A program made the translations under genes and the position numbers. DNA of 64,000 bases from NCBI RefSeq assembly GCF_041381155.1, contig NC_091141.1, positions 27,711,828 to 27,775,827 of the forward strand. The letters run 5' to 3'. Position 1 is the stretch's first letter. Each line of letters starts with the position of its first letter. The DNA comes from Argopecten irradians (taxonomy: Eukaryota > Mollusca > Bivalvia > Pectinida > Pectinidae). The notes under the pieces were generated by a model. The model was not told the DNA's origin, ran no database searches, and saw nothing but the letters and a program-made list of their open reading frames with translations. Below are positions 44,340-57,659 of the stretch, piece after piece.

Positions 44340-44700
44340 TAATTAAACAGACTATCCTTGACATCGCCACACATTTGACCTTCGGTAGAGCGTCATCCCT
44401 GTCAGGTGGACTGTGGGTTTTGTTCCCTTGCCGAGACACTAGTCTTAGAGCTCGGAATAAAAGTTGTGGGAATACTGGTTTTCCCGTTGGCAGTGACAGG
44501 GAGCTGTGTGCTTTCTTGTTGTTTTCGACAGCATGCTTCAATGGGATTATAAGAAGGGCAAGAGTTACACTATCAAAATAAGAAACAATACTAATACTGT
44601 ATACCGCAGTCACCACGCGCTTCACACATGCAACACGCCGCGTACATGGGGGCCGTCCTTGAATGAAGTTGTTAATAGGACGTAACTCTTATGAACAAGA
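44340..44700 (+). mobile_element. SINE-like family A copy, diverged
   Basis: TTGCCGAGACACTAG, GGGAATACTGGTTTTCCCGT, GCATGCTTCAATGGGAT, TATACCGCAGTC, CTTCACACATGCAACACGCC, GGGGCCGTCCTTGAATG and TGTTAATAGGACGTAAC follow the family order. Confidence 0.6.
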
Positions 44701-45910
44701 CCGAATTTTAGTGACCGGTGGTCAGTCTAGTGTGGTGGATGGGTACCGCATAATAAGTCGATATTTAGTAGCTTATTTTAGACGTTATGTGTGGAATATG
44801 TTGGGAAAGATTTCCAAGATTAAATAGTAAATGTTTTGTTATTTCTAACTCCAGGAAATACTAGAATGTTTGCTACTCGAATTATGGCAGATGGATCAGT
44901 TATATTATTCTATGTATGTAATCAAAGGCATTCCATTATGAAATAAAACTACGTCCGGCAAAACAATCATGACTGAAACAGAAACAGTTAATTTCCGTAA
45001 ATGCAAACTTTTGAAGTGCGGTGTTACACAATATTTTTGTGTTAATTTACTATATGTTATTTCTCCAACATTTTTGGGATTTTATCTATTTGTCTGACTT
45101 GATTATGTAGGAATGCAATAATGAAACCAGATATCTCATCACAGCAAGATAAGTTTACATACTGTAGATATAGAATCCGTTGGAACTATTTGCTGATGCT
45201 CGCATGAATCAATTTCGAATTTTGCTGGTCTTGATTTGTATTCTTTATTTACTGCGGTTTTTTTTCCAAATGTTTTGTTTGCATATTTTATACCTAATAC
45301 CGCTGTTATTTGATTCTAATTTTAATTTGTGAGTGGTGTTCTCTTTGAGGGAAATGTATTTGGTTCTACCATTCTCCAACATAAATCAAAATATTTTTTT
45401 TTTCTTTTTCTTTTTTTTTACTTCATGTACAGGTTAAGTGAGACAATTCAATATGCCCCATATCCTTTTTTATGGCATGCATACTACAAAGATAGTATGA
45501 AGTCTGATTCCCTCTTACTCAGTATAGTGCACGCCAAGACATGTTCCCTCTCGTTGGTACGTTTGGCCATTATTTGATAGTAAACCAAAACACTGCCATA
45601 TTGATGTCACGCTTATGTCTGTAAGATACATACTTCTACAAAGCAATGCGGTTCATTTGGCAATCTCCAGTACTGATGTGGGGTTCATGGCCAAACCGTT
45701 GTTTTTTTCGTGATTCAGCAAGAACCCGGCTAGAGATGACATACTCATATATACCAGTCATTATGTAACGATTATCATTTTATTAAAATACAATTCAAGT
45801 GGCAAAAATAACATGTTTGTCAATCAATATTGGACAAGTTGAGGTCGTCACATTCTGCAAACCGCTTTATTTTAGTGCATACAATATTTCGCATGTTTGT
45901 TTATGAAGAA
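44700..45910. other. AT-rich intergenic DNA
   Basis: No gene or repeat family is recognised. Confidence 0.5.
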
Positions 45911-45911
45911 T

Positions 45912-46130
45912 CGTACTTGCCTGCCCATGCCTTTGATTTATAAAGCACCCTACTTGCTTGACCATGCCTTTGATTTAAAAAGCACCCTACTTGCTTGCCC
46001 ATGCCTTTGATTTATAAAGTATCCTACTTGCTTGTTCATGCCTTTAATTTATAAAGCATCCTACGTGGTTGTCCATGCCTTTGATTTATAAAGCAAAGCA
46101 TCCTACTTGGTTTTCCGTGCCTTTGAATAT
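45912..46130. repeat. 37-bp tandem repeat, about 5.5 copies
   Basis: The units share CCTACTTGCTTGNCCATGCC followed by TTTGATTTATAAAGCA. Spacing is 37 bp four times and then 42 bp, where AAGCA is duplicated. Confidence 0.85.
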
Positions 46131-46209
46131 TATCCACATCTTAAGTCATCATTCTGGAGGTTTTCATCTCAAAACAAATAATCTATGACGTTAATTTTTG
46201 TTTTAATAG

Positions 46210-46296
46210 GGAATATGTCAAAAAGGAATCGACCACACGGAAATTTTATCTCGGAGACCTATGCATCATCATGTTCAACCGTACTTTCGAGTGAAG
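46210..46296 (+). CDS. Orphan candidate coding exon, 87 bp
   Basis: Flanked by a good acceptor (AATTTTTGTTTTAATAG|GG) and a consensus donor (AGTGAAG|GTAAGTTTGG). It is open in the frame that makes both ends phase 1 and reads NMSKRNRPHGNFISETYASS then CSTVLSSE. It could also be a first coding exon starting at the internal ATG. No family is recognised, and no partner exon of matching phase was found within reach. Both splice sites together make it better than a random frame. Confidence 0.3.
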
Positions 46297-46577
46297 GTAA
46301 GTTTGGTTAAGGTAACGCAGGGATTGGGGTTAACACCGGAACAATGCAGGAAAGGTTAGGTCCACAAAATTGTCAAAATTCGGAATTCCGCTGAATCAAT
46401 TAACAAATGAGGTATTCCACTTGGTGGAGCTGACATTGCAGATTTATCATTTACTTTGGAATGTAATCGAAAGGTCCTTTCAGTATCTTTCTAGTCGAAT
46501 TCTTTGATTTTAGTACTTTCTAATAGCATTATTATATACTAAAAACAAATCAGCCGAATGTCATTCATTTCTGTCTT

Positions 46578-46640
46578 AAAGTTTGCACATAAAATCCTTA
46601 AAGTTTGCACATAAAATCTTTCAAGTTTGCACATAAAAGC
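46578..46640. repeat. 22-bp tandem repeat, three copies
   Basis: AAGTTTGCACATAAAATCYT repeats three times. The last copy is truncated. Confidence 0.8.
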
Positions 46641-46654
46641 AAATAGTATTTTTG

Positions 46655-46955
46655 GTGAATGTGGTTGCGGTTGCTAAAGTAAAATCTTGGGGTTGCGGTT
46701 TTTGGTCTCACAAAACCTATTATGTTTTGGATGATGGTCAACGTATCTATGAACTTGGGATATTTAAAAAGTAAAATTTGCAACTTTGTTTTGATATCAC
46801 CATCGTTAAAATACCTTAGTGAAGCAATGGGAGCACGCATTTATTTCGTGTATTCAAAACTATGCGCAATGTTTTATTTCATAAAACCGCAATCAAACAA
46901 ACTTACTTTCTCCCAATCGCAACAGTACTTTATCCCAACCGCAACAATTGACTGA
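46655..46955. repeat. Inverted-repeat element with GGTTGCGG motifs
   Basis: The left part has GGTTGCGGTTGCTAAAGT and GGGGTTGCGGTTTTTGG. The right part has AACCGCAATCAAAC, CCCAATCGCAACAGTAC and CCCAACCGCAACAATTG, i.e. the same words on the other strand. Imperfect arms around about 150 bp suggest an old foldback element. Confidence 0.5.
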
Positions 46956-47363
46956 CGTTATTTTTTACTTTACATTTTCAAAATCATATGTCTGAAGGAC
47001 CAGGTTACACATTGAAAAAGTCTTTTGAGGGATTGTTAATAAGGGTCTAACTTTTTCTTATTGCCCGTTGATATTGATCTGCACTCACTATGTGAAGCAG
47101 GAGAACGTCATGCACTTGACAATTTGTGAAAAGTGGTTAAATTTGGCACTATTTACGAAGTGTTTGCAAAACATGGACGGTAAACAACAAGATCATCGTT
47201 TCCCAAATTTGAATATGGCATTACTCCACCAAGTGCACGCTTCAGATTTCCAGAAAAAATATTCTTTTGTCTTCCGATTCACCTCTGATTTCTTAATTTC
47301 CTTAATCGCAATCTCTGCGTCATCTCAACCGTAACCTCAAAAGTAGGATTGGGCTTGCTGTGT

Positions 47364-47738
47364 ACTAGTCTACAGACACATCGAGCCTGGATACTAGTCT
47401 ACAGACACATCGAGCCTGGATACTAGTCTACAGACACATCGAGCCTGGATACTAGTCTACAGACAAATCAAGCCTGGATACTAGTCTACAGACACATCGA
47501 GCCTGGATACTAGTCTACAGACACATCGAGCCTGGATACTAGTCTACAGACACATCGAGCCTGGATACTAGTCTACAGACACATCGAGCCTGGATACTAG
47601 TCTACAGACACATCGAGCCTGGATACTAGTCTACAGACAAATCGAGCTTTGATACTAGTCTACAAACAAATTAAGCCTGGACACTAGTCTACAGACAAAT
47701 TAAGCCTGGATACTAGTCTACAGACACATCGAGCCTTG
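47364..47738. repeat. 29-bp minisatellite, about 13 copies
   Basis: The unit ACTAGTCTACAGACACATCG followed by AGCCTGGAT repeats head to tail. The first nine or so copies are nearly identical. The right-hand copies drift (ACAAATTAAGCC variants). Confidence 0.95.
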
Positions 47739-47739
47739 G

Positions 47740-48610
47740 TGATAATCTAGAAGATGAATGTATTACCTGCCCAAGCCTCTAATACTAATAAGTTCTGGAA
47801 CTGATAATTAGACGACAGAACGTTTGACAGGATTAGGAGTGGTACTTTGGATAAGTGTTTTCCTGTGATAGACTTCATAAGAGACAAGATCATTAAAGAC
47901 CAATATTCTAAGTAGATAGAAAGACGTTAATGATAATGTTCTGATAGTTTGCCAAGTACTTGTTATTCTTTGTTTACTCATAGCAATGCTTCATCGAACA
48001 CTTCTAAATACATCTTTGACTAAATCGTGGTAGGAAATAAACAGAGAAATTAGATATAAGTGAAAAAGTTTTATTTTATTATGCTGCATTAATATGTATA
48101 TACAGTATATTTGGGAAAGTACTTATTGTTAGGTGGGTATTATCATTGTTTATAGGACGTTAATGCTAATCAATCAAACCAAACTGACAATACGAATGGA
48201 CATTAACTTGGTGTTTTCAAGATAGCGACATAATGCTGTATGGAGTGTACGTACTACTAATTAGCCGACAATACAGCTGTCATAACCGGCATTCAAAACT
48301 TATTTCATGTTACATATACTGTATGTTGTGCAAATCAGTGCGATTCGATAAAACCAAAATAGTTTAGGTTTAAAACTGAACCGGGAATTTAACATAAGCG
48401 GGCGAAGTGCCTTATTGATTGTCTTTGGTCAGTGGGATAAAATGTTTTTTTCTACATCGCAATGAGACCAATAAGTAATACCGCAGTCTTGAAAACGACA
48501 ACGCCAGATATCATTCCAGGCTAGCACCTTACCAAAAGAAAAATTACACTAGCTACTTCTATGATGATGCAAGTAAGATTAATTGATATAAACAGCGGAA
48601 GTTGGAAGCA
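47740..48610. other. Intergenic DNA with a solitary SINE tail fragment
   Basis: At about 48148-48185, TATAGGACGTTAATGC and TAATCAATCAAACCAAACTG resemble the 3' tail shared by families A and B. No body precedes it. Confidence 0.35.
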
Positions 48611-48855
48611 AAACTCACTTGAGATGGCGAATGCAAGTAACTGATGCAAAAGCGCTACACTGTATGTCTAAAACACACGGGCCTTTGAGAATCATTATTT
48701 GCATGTAAATAGTATAATCAAGTTTCTGTTGGGTTTTGCTATGTCTAGACATCCTCCGAACACTTATGTTGGTGGCCTTGTAATGTCTGTACAGTTTTAT
48801 TGAACATAAAACGGAGTTATCAATAAGTATCTGAAAAGGCATCAAGTCAATCCTA

Positions 48856-49053
48856 TTAATAGTTGTTTGGTTCATTCATTTGACAACTTCCTGGGATGAT
48901 GCACATATTTTCCCCGTGGATACAATAACCGACTTTGGTGTAGAGACTGCTATCTACGATCTGACAAGAGGCTAGCAGATCTGGACTCAATCTTAGTGAA
49001 TCAAAATATTTAGATTGCTGACCGAAGTTCGGACGAGTGTGGTGATGGATCAT
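48856..49053 (-). CDS. Unrecognised cysteine-bearing open frame, 65 codons
   Basis: The minus strand reads MIHHHTRPNFGQQSKYFDSL and later VGYCIHGENMCIIPGSC before TAA. An AATAAA lies about 55 bp after the stop (plus-strand TTTATT at about 48797). The closely spaced cysteines would suit a small secreted domain, but no family fits. A second minus frame continues at 48875-48615 and ends at a donor-like CTCAA|GTGAGT. The evidence is weak. Confidence 0.2.
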   Translation of the reverse strand: MIHHHTRPNFGQQSKYFDSLRLSPDLLASCQIVDSSLYTKVGYCIHGENMCIIPGSCQMNEPNNY

Positions 49054-49439
49054 GTCAGCACCAGGAAAACTATACCCAATAGAGGTTAAAGGTCAAATCG
49101 AAGTTAATTATAACATACCATAGACCCTCACATTCCAACATACCGGGGTAAAGGTGAACACATGACCTAGGACGAACCGATTTAATTAGTACTCCACAAC
49201 GTTACAGGTAGAGAACGGAAAGGGTATTATCCGTTTAGCTAGTTACATTTTGCGGTTCTAAATCACCTCACCTTAGATGAACTCGAATACAACTAAGTTG
49301 ATTAAAAATGGCATCATGGCTATCTTAAGCCATTACTGTTGCTTGTAAATTTTGACAAAAGTATTCAAACAAATGCACGTTTCAGGGAAACAAAAAAGTT
49401 TAGCAGTTGCGGAACATGTACATTTATTTCGCAAAATAC

Positions 49440-49870
49440 CATGTCATTATGTTTACTAGTCACTGTGGCAGATTTGGCCTAAAAACACACATTTGCGTCT
49501 TTGTAGGCCACACTCATCAGATAGTGAGCTATTGAAATCGCCTTTCGTCCGTGGTCCGTCCATTTTTCCATACGTTTGCAACTTTGTTGTCACTTTTTCT
49601 CAGAAACTACTGAAGGCTTATATATGTTCTCCTAGCTTCGTAGTTGTGTATATTGCATTTTTTGACAGATCTTTTAACAGGGCGCCATCTTGGATTTAGA
49701 TAATTCAAGTATGTTACTGCTATTTCTCAGCCTGTACTGAAGGGCTCTTTCACTAAATACATATGTAGTTTGTAGTTGAAGCTGAGAAAAAGATCAAAAA
49801 CACCATTTTCAGTTATAGATCACTCTTTTGTAGGCGCCAAAATTCTCCTTGGGATCTCTTGAGTTTGACA
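49440..49870 (+). repeat. Dispersed repeat with GTCCGTGGTCCGTCC motif
   Basis: AGTGAGCTATTGAAATCGCC followed by TTTCGTCCGTGGTCCGTCC and TTTCTCAGAAACTACTGAAG is a sequence type I know as highly repeated in bivalve genomes. TTTCTCAGCCTGTACTGAAG at about 49723 duplicates the last block. Only one copy lies in this window, so the call rests on memory. Confidence 0.4.
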
Positions 49871-52800
49871 TGTAAATAACGTTGGTAATTTATATCCCAT
49901 TTTGTGTTACTATACATACAAGCCATACAACAAACTATGCATCAACAGTAATAAGGCTTGTCTTGACCATACAAACCTTTGACAAACCTAATAATGTAGG
50001 TCTGCAAAACATTACTAGTTTAAACGATGATACCTTAATCTTTACGGAAAACACAATCACAAACGTTTCATATGGTTTGTAAAACAATAAAAGGATATAA
50101 ATTTGTCAGATGAACAATGTAGTATTTGTCTTGAATTTATTTGTTTGCAACCGACATGTTGCTGATCCAGCCTTCACGGCGTGTCAACATTATATTTTCA
50201 ACAGTAAGTATGAAACTTCGCTTTGCGATTTCGTAAAAGAATGTTCAGTGGCTTCTGTTGTATTTAGGTCCATTTTGATATTCTAATTCTTATCATAAAT
50301 TGTGAATCGAACCCGGATTGAGTAAGATTGACACGACGACTGTTGTAGAGAAATCTAAAAAAACCATTAATGTACTCTTCTTTGCGGCCATCTAGTTCTA
50401 ATATCACCAGGGGCCTTCATACAATTCTTTAATATGTTTTCCTTGTTCTATAGACTGCAAATGCCGAGTATATAATCGCTATGCTGTTTTGAATACTTGA
50501 TGTATGTTGTACATTCTAACATGTACATGTTTTGAATGCCGTATTTACGGTACATAGGGATGAGACCTCTAAAGTATGTCAATGGAGACCATTCAATCTC
50601 TATTACTTTCTTCTCAAACATCAAAATATCCATTCTGTTGGTGGCATCTCTGCCAAGTGACCAGTAAACAGGTTATAATGGATACTTAGACTGTTATTGA
50701 TGTTTTTATTAGAGAAACAGTCTTTGGCCATTTCCTCGAAATAACCCTGTTAATTCGATATGATTAAATCATATTTTGATCTCTTTACCTCCTCGTTAAT
50801 CTTCTCTGAGAGGTTCATTGAGTGACGCGCAGATCAAGGTATAATTTTAATCATATTGCTGTAGATCAGATAGATATGAAATATTTCTTGTTCTTAATAA
50901 TGAAAACATAATTGAACACTCAACAAAATAAAAGAGAATGTCGACGAAATATTTAAAGAAATGATTGAAAGAATTATAAATATATGGGTCGATTGACGTT
51001 TGCTCTGCGTTGTAATTGATGTATCTGGACCCGTAGACCGCTGTCTTTGTTTTTACGACATAACAAAGTGTGTGTGATTGATGTGTGAAGAACCTGAAAA
51101 TCATTACCATATCTGCAGTGTGGAAAGTTTATACTGCTGCAGACAAAAATAACTTTAAAAATCACGTGACTGAAAACGTCTCTACGTTTGAAAAAAAAAT
51201 GTGTCTGGAATTTCATTTTTAAAATAAGATCCAAGCATTTAGAGTGTGAGTCATCCTCTCCTTAATCCTAAAATAACTTACAAATTCTGGCTAGATGTGT
51301 CCCCCTCTCATCCCCCTCACTAACATTCCCGTACTCTGGCGGGGCGCCAACACCTACAGGAACAGGAAGTGCTAAGGAATACCTGTGATTTTCTATTACC
51401 ACGACACGCCTCACGTGAAATATGATGGAGTATCTCAATAGATTGGCAACCCATGGGAATAAAATTACACTAAAATAACAGTAATTATCTTAAATACTTC
51501 AGGGATTTTCGTATGCTTGCGCAACACTTTTTTCATTACATATAATTCTTATCGAATCATGGCTTTGTATTTCATTCATAATTTCCATTCAATAGACAAC
51601 TTCGAAGAATCTTAGTGTTATAACATTTTCGTTTTTCATGTTTGTTTCTGGTTCGACAGAGTAATAAAATTTTTGAATGTCGGGGAGGGGGGGGGGCAAT
51701 ATATACGATACTTTTCCAAATTGAACGATGTAAAAAGAAGTAAAAAATAATATAACTATCATGACAAAGTTTTCTATTCATTTTGCTGCAGGATGGAACT
51801 CATCTTACTGGGACCTGTTAAATAAAGTATCATAACTTTTAATGGAGGACATTAAACAAATTTGATCATGCAATATAAAGTAGACACTTTACATGATCGT
51901 TAAAGTCTTCTTACATGGACATCATACTATTTCCTTATACCTGATTTGACATCGATTCATACCTGAACCACAGAGCCATTCCTTTGTGTTAGTACTAAGC
52001 CCAATTATGGTAATTTCCAGTATTTACATTGGCAGGTAGGCTGAGGTTCAGTAATAACTTCATAATTGTAAAGAGATCATAAAGACTGGGTTCACTATAT
52101 TGTGAGTGAATAGTGAGTATGTGAATTTTCTGAAGAATGATATGATATACCGATAATTGATCATTATGAAAATGCGTTAAAACAATTAAAACTGATAGCA
52201 GGTTTTTTTTTTATTTAACGTCGTATATCTGTTGTAAAGAGTAAATACTTTCATTCAATGTAATCCATGGCATCAAACGAAATTCATATTAGATTTGCTA
52301 GAATAGTGTATGTAACGCACTGTTATACATGTTAGAGTAGTTAAAATATAACAATCAATGCTTAATTGTATCACAAGGAGACACAGTGAATACATATGCT
52401 TGTTTCCTAAATTTCGCACACTAATCGGGGACATACGATACGTATTCAAGATTTACGTTAAGTAAACCAAAACAAAACATAATCAGGTGGTTCTAATTAA
52501 GCGGTTAAGGAGAACAAACACGATATGAAAATGTTGCCATATCCTGGCAATCATCATACAACATTGTGAAATATATTTAAATATACAAATGTATTTAAAC
52601 AAACACCTACCGGTATTTAGATATCTCAATATCTGGTTAAGGAATTGGAATGATCTTGAAGAGGTTCATCAAATTATATATAGTAAGGTTACATAGATAA
52701 CTGATTGCAAGATAATAATCTGTGCAACTCTTCTTGCAAACACATTGGATTTCCACGTCTGTTCATGGCACGACAATATGGAAATGCCAACGTTAAAATA

Positions 52801-55230
52801 TGGATCAAGGAAGCATTCCTTTTTTTACTGATGAGATAAAATGCATCAAATAAAACATGCAATATGATTTAAACGTGTATTTACGTCAGCACATTTATAG
52901 AATGCGGCAGCCATTTCTGTAATCTGAAGGCTAGTGCCAGTCTGGAGTTGTTGGTTGATTGATTAGAATTGACTGGTTTTTGTCATACCTGTCGCTGTGT
53001 GAGCGGTTTAATCGGAGAAGGAGAAGAAAACGTATGTGTAATATCACTATACTTAAACGATGATCGTGTCGTTACGATAAGATAAAGTGACTGTATGTGA
53101 AATGTTAATCCTCACCAATAGATGAAGCAATCAGGAGGGAGGATGGCATATGAGAATAAAACACCTGCCAAAACAGTCTCTAGACTGGTAATTGCTGATG
53201 TACAATAATACTTATTAATGGGTGTCGATTCTCTTTGGGATTCATTTTAGACGCCTACCTATTGTAAAAAGACACCAAAATACTCATGACATGTAAAAAT
53301 GGCGTTATTTTATGATGGGATATCGTCAAAGCGAAATCTTCGCAAAAAAAGGAGGAAAAAAGAACTCAGTCGCAAATCCGCCAAAACGGAGGGAAAAACA
53401 GTATTTAAAGTTTATGATTTGGCGTCTGTTTACTTCGGTTTCGCGGTTGTTCGACTTTTAGATTTGACGTTTTTTATGTTTTTGCCTTTTAACGTTCTCG
53501 TATAATACCAAGCGGAAAGACGAAACGTCCTTTTCTGCCACTAAGCGTAACTTTCTCCTAGTTGGTTTGTCGTTAAAGGTCTAAGATCTTGTGTAATGTC
53601 TTCTAACGAAGGGTCTGGAATTCGATAACACATATTGTAAGAGATTGGATTATATAGTCAACGACGAGTAACCATAATGACATATATGTTATGCTCTGAA
53701 CTGTAAAAAAGCACGAGTTCTAATGTATACTAACAGTGTTTTCTCTATTAATATATCAAATTATTATAAATTGTCGTGGTTTCAACGGTTACCTCGTATT
53801 GACGTCGATATATTGTGAAACAAGAAACCTAAAACTACCGTCACTTACAAAAATATGACCATTGAAAGCGGTACCTACAATCTACAGTCATAGAAACATT
53901 AAGCTACCGGAAGCTACAGTCGAAGGAACAAACGATTTAATATAATCGTTATGAACGTAACCTTCATACTGCGAACCAAACTTACATTGTGTGTAATCCC
54001 AATTAGCAATGGCAAGTATTAAGAATGAAAACCATTGGTTTTAATGCATAGTTCTACCATCTATTTATTCTGTTATAAAGTTGGACGCAAATCAAAGACC
54101 CAAAACGAATAGACATTATAACTGCATCTAGAAAAGCATTTCGCCAAAGTATATGACGCAGATTTAGGATTTTTGGAAGTGGCATATCTTTAATTAGACT
54201 TTCTCTGTTTATCCTCGGTTATAAAGCAGCACTTTTCGCTCCAGCATCTGACACAGGTGGTCCGTCGATATCATTCAAAGCTGCTGTCGGGAGCTCGGTT
54301 ATTTTTAGACACTCTCTTATTGTTGTTTATGTCAGTCAAAATTACGCCAGGAATTTTAGGTGATAAAATAGTGAAAGGGTGCCAGCAAAATTCTTATTAA
54401 ATTCTGATCTTATCTGACTTTGATATCTGAAGTCTCGTTGATAATACATTATTTTTAATGCAGACATTTCCGTCAGGGTTAAAGAATAATGAATCAAACT
54501 AGTCTTTAGAATGTTTGATGTTGTTTAGCCTGGAATCGACCACATAAAACGTTTTGTGGATCTTGAAAAATTGACGCCAACACTACGGAAATACCTAACC
54601 GTAGTCTCTGTTGTGATGTCAAGACAAATGTTTTTTGTTTTATATTTCACCTGTAATTTATTCAAATTAAATTAATCTAATATTACAGTCTCATTTGAAT
54701 GACAGTGACCTCCATCATACTTTAGAGCATCGCACATATCATCTCATCGGTGGTCTTATTAGTAAATGAAATATGATACAGACTATTATCTTATCGATAT
54801 GCAGTGCCCGATCACAATTCACGTGCTTGAATTACTACTATTTCATTTCTGATTTCATTTTACACGCAAACCTGAAGTACTAACACTATCCAGCTATAAA
54901 TGGATTGTGTACGACTAGCCGAAATATAGTCCTATTCATCGCATCAATCGTTTCATTGATACTCTCGATAGCTTAGGAATTTTCGATAGTATCAAATTAC
55001 CGGAAGAGAATTCTGTAAATCGAAAAGCTGTATTAACTAATGTAAAGAATTAGTGTATTCTTAAAATCACTTTTGTTACTGGCATTATTTCAGAAAAAAT
55101 AAAAAATTGTTAGTATCGGCTTAAAACTTTTCATGAAGCAAAATAATTTACGTATGTAATCTTTTAAAATTTGTTTGAGGCAAATGACATACTCTTTATC
55201 GTCATCATAGTACAAGACTTCTGGGAGTCC
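49870..55230. other. AT-rich intergenic DNA
   Basis: No gene is recognised in more than 5 kb. Points noted: a more GC-rich patch at about 51290-51420 with CACGTG, a G run at about 51683-51694, an acceptor-like TTTTTGTCTGCAG on the minus strand at about 51140 followed by 51 open codons without a motif, and an unconvincing 68-codon frame at 53299-53505 (+). Confidence 0.4.
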
Positions 55231-55231
55231 C

Positions 55232-55239
55232 TATAAAAG
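55232..55239 (+). promoter_or_regulatory. TATA-box-like sequence
   Basis: TATAAAAG is the full metazoan TATA consensus. A 74-codon frame opens with ATG 20 bp further on (55259-55483). That is too close for the ATG to lie downstream of a normal start site, and the frame has no recognisable motif. Chance occurrence is likely in this AT-rich DNA. Confidence 0.15.
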
Positions 55240-55489
55240 ACATGATGTTCTTTTTTCAATGTTGTCATATCTCCTATCGAGCAATATAAACTCCAATGGT
55301 GAGGAGACTCCTGTCCAACAGAATGTGAGGTTATATCAACGTGTCAATTTTATACAGAGTCACAGTGGTATTGATAGTAAACAAACAAATAGCATGTGTG
55401 TATTGTACTTTTGTATAAGTAGGTTAATTAGTTTATCAAGGAATATCAACTGTCAAGTTAAGTATAAATACTATCTAGACTAACTGCCT

Positions 55490-56145
55490 GCTGCGATACA
55501 TGTCTACTTACGAGATAGTATCGGTAGTAATCGGCAGGAATGCATGTGTTCACGATCGGAATTTACTTATACCATACGGAATGTGTGTGTATCCGTGAGA
55601 TAGGTGTAAAGTACAACAGAAGGGAGTTACTGATAGTAGGTTCTGATCAAATACATTCCCCGATTATCTTTGGAGTATGGTATTGATGCGATGTCGAAAC
55701 GCACCTCCTTTACCTACTCCAAGGCAGAATGTCAATGTGGATATCCTGCTGGTATTGCTACCATTATGTCTTCACTGGTTCATTTGAACTTTTCAAAACA
55801 GAAATGAAAAGGATAGGTTATAGATAGATCACTTTTACTTTCAATTTTCGTTATGAGAAAATTTAACGTATTTCAAGTGCATTTCATTTGTGACATAGCA
55901 ACATTCTTATACGTAATTCCTACATATCATATATTATATTTCCATTTACATGTTACGTTTTAATAACTATGATATTTGCATGTTGAATGGTTGTTAATTA
56001 AAACTTAATTAGTTTGTTATCAATTATTAAGTGGGCCTCTGGGTCTATTGAATATGACAATAATTAATAAAAGAGATACAAATGAAATCAAATACCAGTA
56101 ACAATTTAATGAAAGTTAAAGAAAAGTAAGTGGGTTTGGAAGTTT
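55490..56145. other. Intergenic DNA, nothing recognised
   Basis: No open frame or repeat structure stands out. Confidence 0.5.
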
Positions 56146-56149
56146 GGAC

Positions 56150-56665
56150 AATCGGTACCTGCTGCCCCTATTGTATGGTCGTAAAAGGCGACTAAATGTA
56201 GTATATTATCTTTTCTCTTTTTCCTAACTCACTTTCTTCAACCTTTATTCTTCCTAATGTCTCCCTTGACACCACCTCATTTTTTGCCTTCGGTTAAGAC
56301 TCGCCACTATGAGGAAGGCTCTGGGTTTTAACTGTCCCTTGGCCGAGACACACCAAAGTAGTTTCTGCTCCTGGTTAGCGCTCAACATTAAAGAAGTGGA
56401 ACAACTGTTTCGCCCGTTGTTAGTAAAATAATGTGACCGAATAGGGTGTATTGTTTGGTGATTCCGGCGTATGCTTCAGTGAAATATCACTATAAAAAGG
56501 GCAATAGTTCCACTATACAAGAAAATATGTCATGAATATACCGCAGTCGGCCAGTATCTCAAATCACGTACCACGCACTTCATACACGCTGCACACCACA
56601 TGCATGGGAGGCCGTCCTTACGTGAACATGGATGTAAATAGAATGATAATTAATTAAACAAACAA
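56150..56665 (+). mobile_element. SINE-like family A copy, near full length
   Basis: It has the complete series: GGTACCTGCTGCCCCTATTG, AAAAGGCGACTAAATGTAG, TCTCCCTTGACACCACCTCA, GGAAGGCTCTGGGTTTTAAC, GGCCGAGACACACCAAAG, CTGCTCCTGGTTAGCGCTCA, CACTATACAAGAAAAT, GAATATACCGCAGTC, CGCACTTCATACACGCTGCA, GGCCGTCCTTACGTGAACAT, then a decayed tail with AATTAATTAAACAAACAAG. About 500 bp. No clear tRNA promoter boxes were seen at its 5' end, so the SINE label rests on size, lack of coding capacity and the simple-repeat tail. Confidence 0.7.
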
Positions 56666-56669
56666 GTAG

Positions 56670-57655
56670 CTATTTATATTCAATTAATATATGGTTTCTG
56701 TATTTTCATTATAACTATAATGCGTTGCTTGACAGGGCACCTGATGAAATCAATCTGCGATACTTCTATTACTGTCGTTATGGATATTTATTGTGATGAG
56801 GATAAGTGAAACTAACTTCGTTACTTAGCAATAAAATGATAAACCATATTCAGTAAATGATACGCCAGCCATATTTACCGACAGCAACCAACAACATATT
56901 CGACATCTTTCTATGATAAGTAAACAAGCGGATTTTATAAGGTAAGATCGAAATCAGATATGAAATCATGACGATATACAAAGGATGAAATCATGTTTAT
57001 TGACATTTTAGTTGATCGCCTGCCCAAATAGAATAGCAGGAATCAATTAAATTTCATAACAAACAATACCTAATTATGAAACTTCATCATTCACAGCTGT
57101 TTAAAGATGCTTCACCGCCGACAGAGCATAAACGATACTAATCATTTGAACAATAATTTGTGTTTAACCATGCATATATACGTCTAATTAACACAAATAT
57201 ATTATAGAATCATATGTTTTGCCTTTGTTGCATGCGCAATCAGTATATTTCATATAGGACATATTTTTTCGGGATGCAATTAATAATTTTTGATATTTTC
57301 ATCTTGAAGTGAAATTAGAAGCTCAAACTTTTCAAATGTGATAATGATGTGAAGTAAGCAACTTTTGTAACTGAGGAAAAACTACTTATTCGGCATCTGC
57401 TTCTAGCAGAGAAAAAATGCTTTTTGTCAGCGGTGGAACATCTTTAAAGTAACAATAAAAACTATTCCAACTGTTAAAACTATACGGAGGCGGTTTCCTG
57501 TTCGTTGTCTTTTGTAAATTGCTGAAGTTAAATTGCACTGTGATGTATAGGCTAAATTATTGTCAACCAAGTACATACGCATGGGGTAATTAGTTTCTTG
57601 ACATTTTACTCTTGTTTGTGGAGCTTCGCAGATAGTATTAAAAAACTAATCGTTC
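56670..57655. other. AT-rich intergenic DNA
   Basis: No gene is recognised. Confidence 0.5.
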
Positions 57656-57659
57656 TATC

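Noticed and set aside
47068-47334. 88-codon frame
   Set aside because: No motif, and it partly overlaps sequence related to the GGTTGCGG inverted-repeat element.
50847-51234. Two overlapping minus-strand frames after an acceptor-like CTGCAG
   Set aside because: They compete in different frames, neither has a motif, and no partner exon was found.
53299-53505. 68-codon frame with a basic start and hydrophobic end
   Set aside because: There is a plausible ATG but no splice, polyadenylation or family support, and similar frames are expected in this much AT-rich DNA.
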